64,000 bases of DNA from positions 62,001 through 126,000 of the forward strand of contig VDMD01000050.1 of NCBI GenBank assembly GCA_007026445.1, read 5' to 3'. This stretch comes from Schizophyllum amplum (lineage: Eukaryota; Basidiomycota; Agaricomycetes; Agaricales; Schizophyllaceae). Every line of letters starts with the position of its first letter. The stretch's first letter is position 1. The position numbers were made by a program, and so were the translations under genes. Positions 45,439 to 55,934 of this stretch are shown piece by piece. The notes under the pieces were generated by a model that worked only from the letters and a program-made list of their open reading frames with translations, had not been told where the DNA came from and searched no databases.

Positions 45439-45468
45439 TTTTTGCCCGGGCATCGCCTGGGCAAAAAA
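45439..45468. repeat. Hairpin repeat, copy 1
   Basis: An imperfect palindrome with arms TTTTTGCCCGGGC and GCCTGGGCAAAAA. The same unit recurs at 46012 and 54193. In the minus orientation it resembles copy 3. Confidence 0.75.
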
Positions 45469-46011
45469 GTGACACACTAGTCCGATCAGCACGCCGCCGC
45501 GTACCGCGAGTGTTGCTCTAGCTTTGAATTGAGGCACCGCGACATGAAGAGTGGCAGGCAGAGGTAATCGTGAAGCCTCCTCGAACACGGCGTCCGGTCT
45601 CAGTTCGAGCACTTTGACGTCGCCTGTGCTAGAATGTTGGCCTGAAGGGCGTTAAGTATACTGTGCAGCGAAACGGGCATTGCGTCGAAAGACCTCTCGC
45701 CGCGTGTGGGCAGCGGGTGGGGTTGCCGGTCCGCCGATGCGAAGGGGGTGAAGGTGAAAGGCGAAGGTGAGATGAACACTGAAGTACTGAAGGTGAGGCG
45801 CGAAACCACCGTTCGGGTGAAGGGGCGGTAGATCTGGTTCCGGCCTTTGGTCCCTCACAGAATTCTGAGGCTCATACAGCGTCTGTCTATAGATGAATGA
45901 CTCGTCCCCTGTTATCGCGGACACGAAAGCCCGATGTCAATTTTCCTTTTGTCACAAAACTCGAGCAAACAACTGCAGGTCGCGTGCTATTGTGGCACGG
46001 TTCAATAAGCA

Positions 46012-46038
46012 TTTTGCCCAGGCAGTACCCGGGCAAAA
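46012..46038. repeat. Hairpin repeat, copy 2 (left arm of an outer inverted pair)
   Basis: TTTTGCCCAGGC-AGT-ACCCGGGCAAAA. The surrounding 45910-46060 matches the reverse complement of 54140-54290 beyond the hairpin: ATCGCGGAC, CCCGATGT, TTGTCACAAA, and TGACTCTCGAG after it. The two are therefore diverged inverted copies bracketing the transposon nest. Confidence 0.65.
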
Positions 46039-46108
46039 CTTGTTGACTCTCGAGACTGGTACACGGTAAGTATCTGTAGTGCAATATGGCTCCACCACCT
46101 CCTCCCCC

Positions 46109-47329
46109 TCAACTGAACAGCTCATGCTCGAGATCCAAGAGCTTGTTGATGCGGCCGAAATGTCTTCGTCGACGACGGCCAAGAACTTGAGTATTGCTGC
46201 ATCGTTCTGTGAGCGGATGCCGCGGGCATGCTCTCGGACCTCTGCGAGGAGGGCAGGGAATTCTTGGTGCGGCAGTTGCTGTTAAGGGTGCGCGCGTCCC
46301 AGAAGGGGTCAATGAGGACCAAGAGACCAAACTGGAGGCCTGTGAGCGCGAGCGAGAGCAAAAGGGTGAGCAGTGGCTTACAGCGCGGAAAACGTTGACG
46401 AGCTTGTATCTGCCCGCAACAATGGGCTGCATCACGTTCTTCTTCCACTTCGCAAACGCGGGGTCGTTGGCGATGTTGGCCAAGTCGAGGCTGCGGTGCT
46501 GTGAGAGGTACGCGCTGTGGCAGAACTTCTCTTTCTCGATGGAGCGGCCGCCTTTCGTATTACCGATAGCGGACCAGCGCATGCCGAACTCGATGTTGTC
46601 GATCGTGATGTACAGACGAGAGTTGAATGAGTTGACGTTGAGGGCGCCCTGCCTCGCGAGTATGCGCTGAAGGATGGCGATGCGTGAGCGTTGTGATCAA
46701 GACGCGAGCATGGCTACGCACATTATTCAGCAGCACGAGACGCCCTATGTCGTCCCCATGCACGTCCTGGCGATCTTGGAAGGACAAGGCGTGCAACGCT
46801 GCTGCGTGTGGTACGCACGCCTCCCAGTCTGCCGTGTCCTTGTCTTCCACCGATCGGAAGAGGAGAGCGAGGGAGCGATCCTCGAGCTCGCGGCGGGTCT
46901 TGTCCAGCGGCGGCGGACTGAACACAATGTCCCAGGCTTCCTCCTCCATCGTCCGAGTGGGTGCGCCGCGGTCGATGATGTGTTCAAGACGGGACTGGAT
47001 ATCGTTAGGCGCTGGTACGATCGTAGCAGGCGCAGGCGCGGCCTTGGTCTTATGGGCGGCAATGCGTATTACTCCACCCCCTTTGCTGACCGTCCTGAGG
47101 AGTGCAACCTTCGCCCTGAGCTGCTTGTCGAACGCCGCCTGCTGCTTCTTGGGGAGCGGCGAGAGCTGGGTGTCGAGGAGCGCGCCAAGCTTGCGCAGAA
47201 GCGGCTGTGTTTGGGAGAAAAATCCATGCGCATTTCGCTCGCCACCCGCCTCTTATACGCGGGGCGGGTCCGGTCGAATAAGCGTATGACAGCGAGTTCT
47301 TCCCCACTCATCGTGGCAGGAAAGAACAA
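46109..47329 (-). pseudogene. Decayed gene of unknown family
   Basis: The minus strand reads VIRLFDRTRPAYKRRVASEM near 47290, then in a shifted frame LLRKLGALLDTQLSPLPKKQ and KVALLRTVSKGGG. It continues with MEEEAWDIVFSPPPLDKTRR near 46949 and, after an intron near 46670, LYITIDNIEFGMRWSAIGNT, then KKNVMQPIVAGRYKLVNVFR near 46420. It ends INKLLDLEHELFS at 46109. The first shift sits in a T run near 47237, where one base appears to be missing; two more shifts lie near 46270 and 46155. I do not recognise the family; Lys/Arg-rich and helical segments suggest a soluble protein of about 350 residues. It lies just outside the young transposon and inside the older inverted pair, so it may be cargo of an older element. 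Confidence 0.45.
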
Positions 47330-47445
47330 AGCGCGCCGGTTACACGGTCACATGATTATGGCCTCAACGTAACCCACATTCTCCTCTTCATACTAATAGA
47401 GAACATAAGTAACCATCTCATGACTCGGCAATGCTGCTACACTGC

Positions 47446-47453
47446 AAAGCCCG
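47446..47453. repeat. Target-site duplication, left
   Basis: AAAGCCCG lies directly before the left terminal inverted repeat and again directly after the right one (54008-54015). Confidence 0.85.
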
Positions 47454-47641
47454 CACCTGGGTTACCCACCCCTGGTAACTAATTAGATGACATCCAACTG
47501 AGTTAGTTGACATCTAATTTGTTTCGTTTGCGTTGCTTTTGAGACACTTCAAGATTTCCTTCGAGATTCCCGCCCATAAGACTTCAAGTACTCGCCAATG
47601 ACGCCCGGCAGTTCCCGCAACGTCGGCAACGTCTCCGCCCC
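47454..47641. repeat. Left terminal inverted repeat of the outer element
   Basis: 188 bp, matching the reverse complement of 53819-54007 except for one extra G in the right copy (GAG-ACAC against GAGGACAC). The match degrades quickly beyond 47641. Confidence 0.9.
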
Positions 47642-47792
47642 GGGTTGTGCGGGCGCGTCACCCGACGCCTGCCGTTGATCACTTCAGGCCCGGCTCCGAT
47701 GCCGCCCATCACCGCCGTCGCCGCCGTCGTCGCGCTCGCCGCCGCACGTCCCGCCGTTCGCAAAGGAATCAAAAAGAAAATCAATTGTACTA

Positions 47793-50700
47793 AGGTAGCG
47801 GTCACCAGGAACTGTCACCTTTACGTAAGCCGATGACGTAATCGATCAAAGGGACAAATCTGAGGTCGACGCGACCCCGACCCGCGTTGGTGGTCTATGG
47901 CATAGCGAGGGCCCAGCGGATGCCTTCCTCAATGCATTATGAATGACAGTATATAAGAGCAGCAGCTGCAGGCCGATTACTTAGCTACAGAAGCTTTGAC
48001 CTGGGCCACCATCTCGGGTGGCAGCGTGCGGTGGCCGTGGTATTTGCGGTTCGCCCACGCCGCCTGAGCACCCGAAAGACCCTCTTTGTATGCAAATATG
48101 AACCGGGCTGATCTATTTGCATATCTACAAGACCATAAGTCAAAGCTCGCAGAACATAGCTGGAGACGTACCGACGAATCTGCAATAATGGGACGTCATC
48201 AAGACTTTCGAGCATCTTGCGCTCCATCTCGTCAATGGTTGCACTGCGTCGTGCCAGTCGATAGGCAAACTTCGCGGCACCCCAATACTGCTCAATGAAG
48301 TTGAGCTCGCAGTGATATTTAGGGTAAAAGTCGCAAATATGACCGCGTCGCTCGACGAGTTCTTGAAGGGCGGACTTGTTTGTGGCAAAGTCGGGCTGCG
48401 TGAACAGAAGCCGTCGACAGCAACAGTCCGTCCTCCCGGGCGCGCATTTGAAGCCCGGCGCGCATTCGGCTTTGAGCCCGCCCTCTGGCCAGAGCCCGCG
48501 CTCGCGGATGATGACTTCCATGCCCTTGAACCAGCCAGGCTTCTCTGGATGGTCGTCGGGGTAGTAAAAGTCCTGGAGGGTCTTGTCCTTGCCATAATAG
48601 CCGTGCCGCATGCGGGTGCCGCTGTTGTTGTGCGTCCACCCAGGCTTGGCAACTGTGTGAGGAGGTTCAGCGCGCGGCTTGGCAATTCTGGCTCGACGAT
48701 CACGCACATTTGACCATCTTTCGCGCGGACAGCGCATCCGCGGCGCGTTTCTGGTGGCTTGGGGCATTGTCGAACAGAAACAGGCCTTGTGCAAACCCCT
48801 TCGTGCGGCCCTCAAATATGTCGATGGCGCGATCGGTCTGCGCGAGGAGGTCATCAGCGTCAAACCAGCCTTCGCGGTTCTTTCCCGCCTTGAAGATGAC
48901 GCGCGCTTCTCTGGTGAAGCGTCAGCAAAGAATGCAAGGAGTGAAAACAGGCTACGCACTCGTCACCGTCCTTCAAACGCCCCCAATCGAGCGTGAGGAA
49001 GTCAGAAACCATGATCGACTGACCCTCGCCCTTAGGATGAGGTGCTGCGCGGGTGCCGCTGTGCTGCCAGTAGAGTCGCCGCTGGTCATTTTGATAGAAC
49101 GTCGACTCGTCGTGAGTGACGAGGATGAGGCGGAAAGGTTTGCCGGGGACGGTGAATCCGGCAGGGTGCGGGAGTTCATTGCCTTCGTTGTCGAACTTGA
49201 CGAACCGCTTCTCGTAACCCTCCCACCGCTTGCAGAAGGCGACTCGATCTGCAACAACGTCCGGACGCTCGTGCCCGTCAATATACATGCCATTGTGTTT
49301 TCTTTTGTACCGCCAGGACAGCTTGTTCAGCCAGCGACGTGCGGTGCGTTCTGAGATCGATGGCTTGCAGATGCCGGCTGATTTTGAAGATCTCTTGCAT
49401 CTCGGCGCTTGCGACGATGTCGCAGACGTCTGCCGAGACGATGAATTTGCCGTCCTTGACGCGTTCCGAGAGCTTCAACTGCATGTGTGTTGAGATGTCT
49501 TCGTCGTCGAGCACGTTTGAGTGCGTCTGGCCGTGCCGGTGGAATGGCAGTGTGTCATCGCGCAGATAATCCAGCAGCCAGTGTCTGATCGTTCTGGCAT
49601 GCCGATCGCTTTGGCCTTGCATTTTCGCAACTATGACTGACGCCTGACGCCAGGTGCACGGAAGCGCGTCGTCGAGATACAGATTCAGCAATCCGAGCAT
49701 CGCGCAGATTCGAGCTCGGAAGACAACGTCAAGCTTCTTGTTCTTGCTTTTGAGCGTCAAGCGGTCCCGTGCACGACGCAGGAGCACCTTGTCTTTCTGC
49801 AGAGCGAGGACATGGTCGGCGGCTCGATCGCCTGCAGTGCTCTCGGGGCAGTCTGGTGGCAAACGGCCTTCTCGCAGGTCCTTGAGCATCTGATCAACAA
49901 CGCGACGAGCTTCGGCCTGCTGCTCCGCTGTCTTCTTGTCACTTTCACTGCGCTCCGGCTCGCTTGGCGACTCCGAGTCGTTCTCGTGCTCGATCTGTCG
50001 CGCGTGTTGGAAGCATGCAGACATCGTGAGCTTTGCCCACGCACCTGGTTCTCGACGACTTGGACCTCATCCATCTCCGCATCTGTCCCTTCCGTCTCAT
50101 GTGCAACCTCGGATGACATCTGGTGTTCATCAAGATGGCCATGCCGCTCGCGTCCCGCAGCCGCCTGCTTGGGAAACATCAGTCCAAAGGCCTGGCACGA
50201 CAAATCACAAGGTGACTGACCACATTGTTCCCACTTGACGCTGACTTCTTCAGTGCCATGAAAGCACCCACACTCAGAAAGCCCTTCGACGCGAGGTCTC
50301 TCCCGTCCTTTGCGCGACGTTGCTGCGTCTTCTTCGATCGTCCATCATAGTGGTGAGGAGTTTGCCTTTTCTTGGGTGCTTCTCGCTCTCTTGCGACAGC
50401 AGCATCTCGAGCTTTTTCAAGGTGCTGGCGGAACTGAGCCAGTGCGCTTTCGGCTTCGATTTCCGGGCTGTCCCAATCGTCACGCGGGTCGTGGTCGTCG
50501 TCATCATCGTCCTCTGGCTCGGACTCGGAGACTTCACCGAGCTCGGGAAGCTCACTATCGCTATCCTCCATGTCAGACAGAGTCCAGTAGCTTTCTAGTT
50601 GAGGTTCCTCCAGTGAGGGCTCTGGTTCTGGCACCTGCACAGGCTCTGACAGCACGGTGAGCCGTTGGGTGAATTAACTAATGCAGTGACACACCTTTTA

Positions 50701-51143
50701 CCCTCTGGCGCTTATGACTTCGCGCATTTGCAGCGCAGGAGGCGCGAGCGACTGCTGCACGCTTCTTGGGAGGCATAGGTAAAGTGATGGGCAGCTCGGA
50801 CACTCCCAAACGCACCGTCGTTCGGCGGTGGAGGGACCACGTGGTGTCACGTGAGCGCATCACGTGACGGACAAATCCGATGTGTTCGTTTTTCGAAAAC
50901 AGCGCCAGAGCGCGTTCCATGGGTCGAGGAGGCGTTTGCGACGAAAAAACATGTTGACCTCATATCTCCCAAATTTTCTAGTCTTTTCGTTTTTTCTCTT
51001 AGTCGAATGGTAGAAGTAATCCATAGCTATCGTTTGACAAAAGAAAACAGAGGATAGAAGGCCTGACGACGGAGGACATAGGCGAGCAAAAGTCGGTTCG
51101 ATCAGCTTACGTAAGGGGCGACAGTTCCTGGTGACCGCTACCT
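47793..51143 (-). mobile_element. Inner Tc1/mariner-like DDE transposon, apparently complete
   Basis: Inverted ends AGGTAGCGGTCACCAGGAAC... occur at 47793 and, reversed, at 51143. They match for 24 bases and then imperfectly to about 42 bases (ACGTAAGC in both). TA dinucleotides at 47791-47792 and 51144-51145 fit the TA target duplication of this superfamily. The 3.35-kb element carries one transposase gene on the minus strand and sits inside the outer 8-bp-duplication element, so it inserted later than or travelled with it. Confidence 0.85.
47977..50776 (-). CDS. DDE superfamily transposase (basidiomycete Tc1/mariner-like)
   Basis: It cuts and pastes the inner element. The start MPPKKRAAVARASCAANARS at 50776 is basic. 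After an intron comes a long acidic segment (SDSELPELGEVSESEPEDDD near 50555), then a coiled/DNA-binding region to about 49300 (SISERTARRWLNKLSWRYKR near 49330 is helix-turn-helix-like). The catalytic domain has D1 in LVTHDESTFYQND near 49130, D2 in GLFLFDNAPSHQKRA near 48760, and E3 in YHCELNFIEQYWGAAKFAYR near 48290. A Cys-rich patch (GRTDCCCRRLLF) lies before E3. It ends RTLPPEMVAQVKASVAK at 47977. Introns at about 48955-48907, 48714-48660 and 48168-48100 restore one frame throughout; no lesion is visible, so it may be active. Confidence 0.88.
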
Positions 51144-51145
51144 TA

Positions 51146-53818
51146 CTACTACAACTAAGAGATATGTATCTGTAAGTGAGCGCTGCGGTAGGGCATGCGC
51201 CGTACGTGGAGAAGGCTGCAGGGAGACTGCGTGATCGGTGCAGGTGCGGGGGATTGCACGGCCATTCACGTCGTGTGGAGCGTGGAGGTGCGGGAGGCCC
51301 TGTCGCGCGTACGAGGGGGCTGCTAGGTACGCGGGATCGGGCGCGGTGGAAGCGTGGGCAATGGTATATGGGCGCGTTGCGGTGCGCATAGCGACCGGCA
51401 ATCTGCGACGGTCGCAAGCACAGCTGCCGCGCATGTCGCTGAGCACATGCGTGAGGTGAGTGGGGTGGGTGGGCGAGTGATGCGCGATCGGCAGGCCGTG
51501 TCGCGAGGGAGAGCGCGCAGGCGGCGACGCCGTGCTCGGGGCGTGCACATTGCGGCAGTGCGGTTGGTCGAGCTGGTGTGGAGAGCGGGGGAGAGGTCGG
51601 CGGAGGAGCCGTCAATGTTCATGAGGAGGTCGAGGGTGAGAGCAAGGGGGAAGGCAAGAGGGCGAGGGCGGAGGGCGAGAGCGAGGGACGACGCTTCTCG
51701 GTGTCGCCTATCGTACGCATGAGAAGACGCGGAAAGCGCGGGAGCGCTGTCCGTCGTGCTACTCTTTGCACTGCTCCGCGACGCCTGCCCCTCTGCCCGT
51801 GATGAGCTGCGCGGACGGCGCGAGGGGCAGCGCGAGGGGCAGCTCGGCCTCCGCGCCCCGGCCGGCCTACACCGGTGCCCCGCGCTCCCCAGCCAAGCCC
51901 GTGGCGTAGTACTATGAATAGTCATTTGGTCATTTTTTGAGTACGAGGTGGTGGTAACGCACCTGGGGTAGGCAACGCCTCAGGCGCGTCGCCCGCCATA
52001 TCCACCGCGGCGCGCTGTTGAGCGCGCTGAATTGCGCGAAAGTCGAGGAAGGGGGAGGGAGAAAGGTAATAGTAGGCGAGGAGGATAGCGGGAAGCGACC
52101 CCACCGCGCCGCGGTCGTGGTTGCTGGTCAAGATGTGTTGATCAGCGATGTTCGGTGCCTCGGACCGATCTCCGAGGTTCGCCGTCGTCGCTCTCAACGG
52201 CCTCGGAAACGTACCGTGGTGAGTTTGAGTTTCAATAATCCTCGGCAGTCTTGAGTAAATAGTGTACTAGATCGATTTTGAGAAAACTGTAAAGAGCTGA
52301 GCAAATTAAGGGCCTCAACTCGCACCTCACCTGTCTCGGGCACAAGCTCGAGTGTAAACCATTTCCCAAACTGTCGTTCCGACGTCGTTTTGACATCCCC
52401 CGCACATATCTTGACGGGATCGATTCAGTCAAAGCTGGGGGATGTACAATGAGTGCCCTCCTACATGCGTATGTACTTTATCATGGCTAAATATGTCTAG
52501 AAATAATAGAAATCAGCAATGGGTACACATAGAGAGGCTCATTAGTACTCGTGTCATGTTTAGGTATATTCCAAGGCCCTGAGACCCATCGCACACCTAG
52601 ATCATTGAATGGATACTGTACGTGGTGAGTGTATACGTAGTCACGGGCTCCAGAACGCGTCCGATGTTTGACAATCGCGTCCGCGTCAACCGCGGACGCG
52701 CTTTAATGAACGCGATCGTGACTGTTGAGTCACGTCGCGTCTTGCCTCCTCCCGCCACATCGTTTCGGACCGGCGCTCAACAGCGCGCTTGCCTACAGTC
52801 ACAGGTGCAGGGCTCATAGGTGCGTGTACTGCGCCGTGCACTGCTACAAGACACTGACGTGTTTACATTCTTTTTTTTTTCTCGCGATCGGGCGCGCGCG
52901 AAAACGCGCGTCGTTCGAGACGACGTGGGGGGGTCTCACCACTGCCACCTCCGCAGTAGTGAGACATGGGAAGACCCTCCCACGTCGCTTCGCACGACGC
53001 TCGCCCTCGCGCGTCTGCCTCAGGCGATCGAGGGCAAAGAACACGAAACAGGAGAGCACCGGCCGCCCACCGGGCTGCGCGTCGCCCCGGCCGTAACCCT
53101 CCCCTCCCCCTTTATCCCCACGCAAATTTGACGGCCAGCGCGCAATCTACACGCTCCAGAATGCGCCACGCAGCCTCAAAACGCGTCCACAGCAACGCGG
53201 CGAGCACGACCACCAACACCCCCCATCGCTCACCCCTTTCCGTGAGATGTCGCCGCCGCGAGCGTTAAGCGCGGGGAGCAACGCACACAGAGCTTGCACG
53301 GTCCAGACACGGCGGGCATCTGAGACGCGCTTTGCTATGCGAGCGCGCGTCCGATTGCCCTCCGCTTTGTGACCGCACGCGCTTGTACACCCGCCGCGCC
53401 TAGAGCGCGCACAGGATGCCAGTGGACACATCGCAGGCTCCACGCAGCGCTATGCACTGCAGACACACCTCCCCTCGCCAGCCCCTCGCTTACGCATTTT
53501 TTGCTTCATTAATAATAAATGTCACTTATAATAGCATCATATATTCATGTATCTATTCTTTTTTGCTATGCAATGCCGACGCCGCGTGCAGTGGCGAGCG
53601 CAATGACCCTGGCGACGAGCAATAGTGCCCATCGGCTGTGTGTGCAGCAACGAGGTCGGTGAGCAGCGAAGCAATGCGCATGTGTGAGACTGTGTGAGCA
53701 TTAAGGAATCCGAGTCACGCCGTGCATTCCGAGGCCGTTGACGGCATCGCCGACGACGCCGCCGACGCCCGCCACCAACGGCGGGCATCGCGTGACGCGC
53801 CCGCGCACCATGCGACCT
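51146..53818. other. GC-rich interior of the outer element, no gene recognised
   Basis: 2.7 kb with very biased composition. Long open frames exist on both strands (for example 51323-51925, -) but consist of Arg/Ser/Pro/Ala runs without motifs and overlap one another. One core promoter-word match occurs here by chance at about 51860. Confidence 0.6.
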
Positions 53819-54007
53819 GGGGCGGAGACGTTGCCGACGTTGCGGGAACTGCCGGGCGTCATTGGCGAGTACTTGAAGTCTTATGGGCGGGAATCTCGAA
53901 GGAAATCTTGAAGTGTCCTCAAAAGCAACGCAAACGAAACAAATTAGATGTCAACTAACTCAGTTGGATGTCATCTAATTAGTTACCAGGGGTGGGTAAC
54001 CCAGGTG
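53819..54007. repeat. Right terminal inverted repeat of the outer element
   Basis: 189 bp, the reverse complement of 47454-47641 with a single-base indel. Confidence 0.9.
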
Positions 54008-54015
54008 AAAGCCCG
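54008..54015. repeat. Target-site duplication, right
   Basis: AAAGCCCG, identical to 47446-47453. Confidence 0.85.
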
Positions 54016-54192
54016 CTACTGCTCACTGACCTACACAGCGCTCCTATACGTTGAATGCCGACATGAATTGCTGGGCCATATCCGGATCCGGACTCACGCC
54101 ACTGCGAATGGCCTTCCGAGAGCGCAACTCGAACTGTGCCAGCGACAGCCTCGAGAGTCACTGTTTAGTCACCATACATCATGAGTGCAAAG

Positions 54193-54220
54193 TTTTGCCC
54201 GGGCACTGCCCTGGCAAAAA
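54193..54220. repeat. Hairpin repeat, copy 3 (right arm of the outer inverted pair)
   Basis: TTTTGCCCGGGC-ACT-GCCCTGGCAAAAA. It lies in a region (54140-54290) whose reverse complement resembles 45910-46060. Confidence 0.65.
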
Positions 54221-54493
54221 CATGTCATCACGCGTCGAGTCGAGCGGCTTTGTGACAACATCGGGTTCTCGTCGTCCGCGATGATACAGTGGCACAGAGT
54301 GCAACATAACATAGTTTATGATACGCGCGGCAGGATCTATGGATGTAAGAATGGTGCGGATGTGAAGAGGGAGTACTAGCTAGTGTGGAGGAAGGAGAGG
54401 ATATGAGGAAGGAGTGACCTGAGGGACATGAGTATCATATACTTTGCACCGTTCAAGGCCTTCCGACCTTCGTGCTGCGTCCGGACAAGCGCT

Positions 54494-55934
54494 TTACGCC
54501 GAGAGCTTGGACTCACTGCGCGGCCGCGCGCCGTAACCGCCCTGTAAGACGCCTCTATAAGCATTGTCCCTCGCCCAAGGAGCCAACGATGACACGCACC
54601 TTCTCATACACGTTTTGGATCCACTGCATATTAGCTAGCAATCGAGTCCTCCTTGCGCACCCACGTCTGCGGCGTGCGCCCCTTCAACTTGTCCACAAAG
54701 GCCTCCAACTGATACCTATACGTCAGCCACCTATCCTCCCCCTTCGCCTCCACCCCCAAGGCCGCAAACGTGTACGCCTCTCCGGAGTCCGTACGCGCCG
54801 CCTTCCCCTTCGGCCGCACGTGTATGTTGTGATACACGCTCGAGAACGTCAAGTTCGTCAGCTCGAGCTCGCCCTTTTCGCACTTCACGACCGCGCGGAT
54901 GTTGATCATCCGCGGGATGAAGCCTCAGTGCGGGGCGCCGGCGTAGTCAAGGTGGATTAACCCCGTGGTGTCGTAGGGAAATGCGAGGTTGACGGTGGTG
55001 CGCTCGTCGACGGGGCCGTCGGTGGGGAAGGGCGGGGGCCCATGCGAGGCGGCGAGGACGCCGGTGGGGTCGGCGCCGGTGAGGTAGCGGGTGGCGTTCA
55101 AGGCGTAGCAGCCCATGTCCATGAGCGCGCCGCTACCGAGGGACCAGACAAAGCTGGGTGGGAGTCGTCAGTGGGTGGAGAATAATTTTGTAGGGAGAGG
55201 AGATGGCGCACCGGATGTCATTCTTGAGGATCATGCCGGAGGGTAGCGTGAAGTCGACGTCGGTGGACTGGCCCGCGCCGAGTTCGCCGCTCTCCAGGAT
55301 AGCTTTGGCGCGCTGAATGGATAGGTGGAATCTGTCGCGAGGGTTGAAGTAGCGGATGTGGACATCGATGCGGGAGTACGCACCGATGGTGAAGGCCTCT
55401 GAGAGAACCAGGTTCTTCTCCTCGGCGAACGCGAACATCTCGCGTACCTCCTCCGCCGTGTTTGTCATGGGCTTCTCGCACAGAACGTGCTTGCCTGCCG
55501 CGAGCGCCTTCGTGGCCTACTCGTTGTGCAGTCCATTCGGCAAAGGTTTGTGGATGGCATCGATCCCGGGGTTCTTGAGCATCACTGAGGGGAGGTCAGC
55601 GGCGAGTTGACACCCAAGGAGGTCCCACGCACCGTCATAAGTAGCATAGACGCGCTCGATGACATGGGTCTTTGCAAACTTCTCCGCACGCGCACGGTCG
55701 CGCGCGGCGACGCCCTTCTGCTTCAGCGCTCACAACCTCGGGATGCGTTTTGGCTGGGTTCGCGAGCGCGAGGGGCACAATCGCCGCGGCGCCATGGATC
55801 CCAAAGCGAACGGGGGCGCGCGCCTTGGGCACTTCCGTTGGGTAAAAGCCCTGCGAGATTCGTCAAAGACACAGTTGAGGAGTACGACAACCAGCGCTGC
55901 GCACCTTGTAAATGTGGCTGACGGTGTTCGGCAT
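54494..55934 (-). pseudogene. Broken Gfo/Idh/MocA-family oxidoreductase (tandem copy)
   Basis: A degenerate copy of the gene at 58675-60097, same strand and same exon order: MPNTVSHIYK from 55934, APVRFGIHGAAAIVPLAL near 55825, LAAGKHVLCEKPMTNTAEEV near 55500-55440, MDMGCYALNATRYLTGADPT near 55122, then RPRSESKLSA ending at 54494. Two Trp codons of the intact copy are stops here: the Trp before TKALAAGKH, near 55518 (TGG to TAG), and the Trp before the IPRM segment, near 54927 (TGG to TGA). A small insertion near 54636 creates a third stop before MQWIQNVYEK. The Rossmann start, the EKP motif and the C-terminal domain are still legible, so decay is recent. Confidence 0.85.

Larger units (their letters stand above)
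45222..46108. other. Intergenic with hairpin repeats
   Basis: No gene is seen. It contains two GC-rich hairpins (45439-45468 and 46012-46038), described separately. Confidence 0.6.
47454..54007. mobile_element. Outer DNA transposon, long TIRs, 8-bp target duplication (non-autonomous)
   Basis: The ends are inverted repeats starting CACCTGGGTTACCCACCCCT. The left one runs 47454-47641 (188 bp) and the right one 53819-54007 (189 bp); by eye they differ by a single inserted base, so insertion was recent. Both ends are flanked by AAAGCCCG. Taking out the inner element (47793-51143) leaves about 3.2 kb in which I find no transposase: only GC-rich DNA with long, motif-free open frames. Long TIRs with an 8-bp duplication fit Mutator-like or hAT-like elements mobilised in trans; the superfamily is not settled. 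Confidence 0.88.

Noticed and set aside
45439..45468. Helitron 3' end (hairpin followed by CTAG)
   Set aside because: In one orientation copy 1 is followed by CTAG after about ten bases, but the other two hairpin copies are not, and no Rep/helicase gene is present.
51323..51925. 200-codon minus-strand open frame inside the outer transposon
   Set aside because: Consists of Ala/Ser/Arg/Pro runs caused by GC-rich DNA; no transposase motif; overlapping open frames on the other strand are as long.
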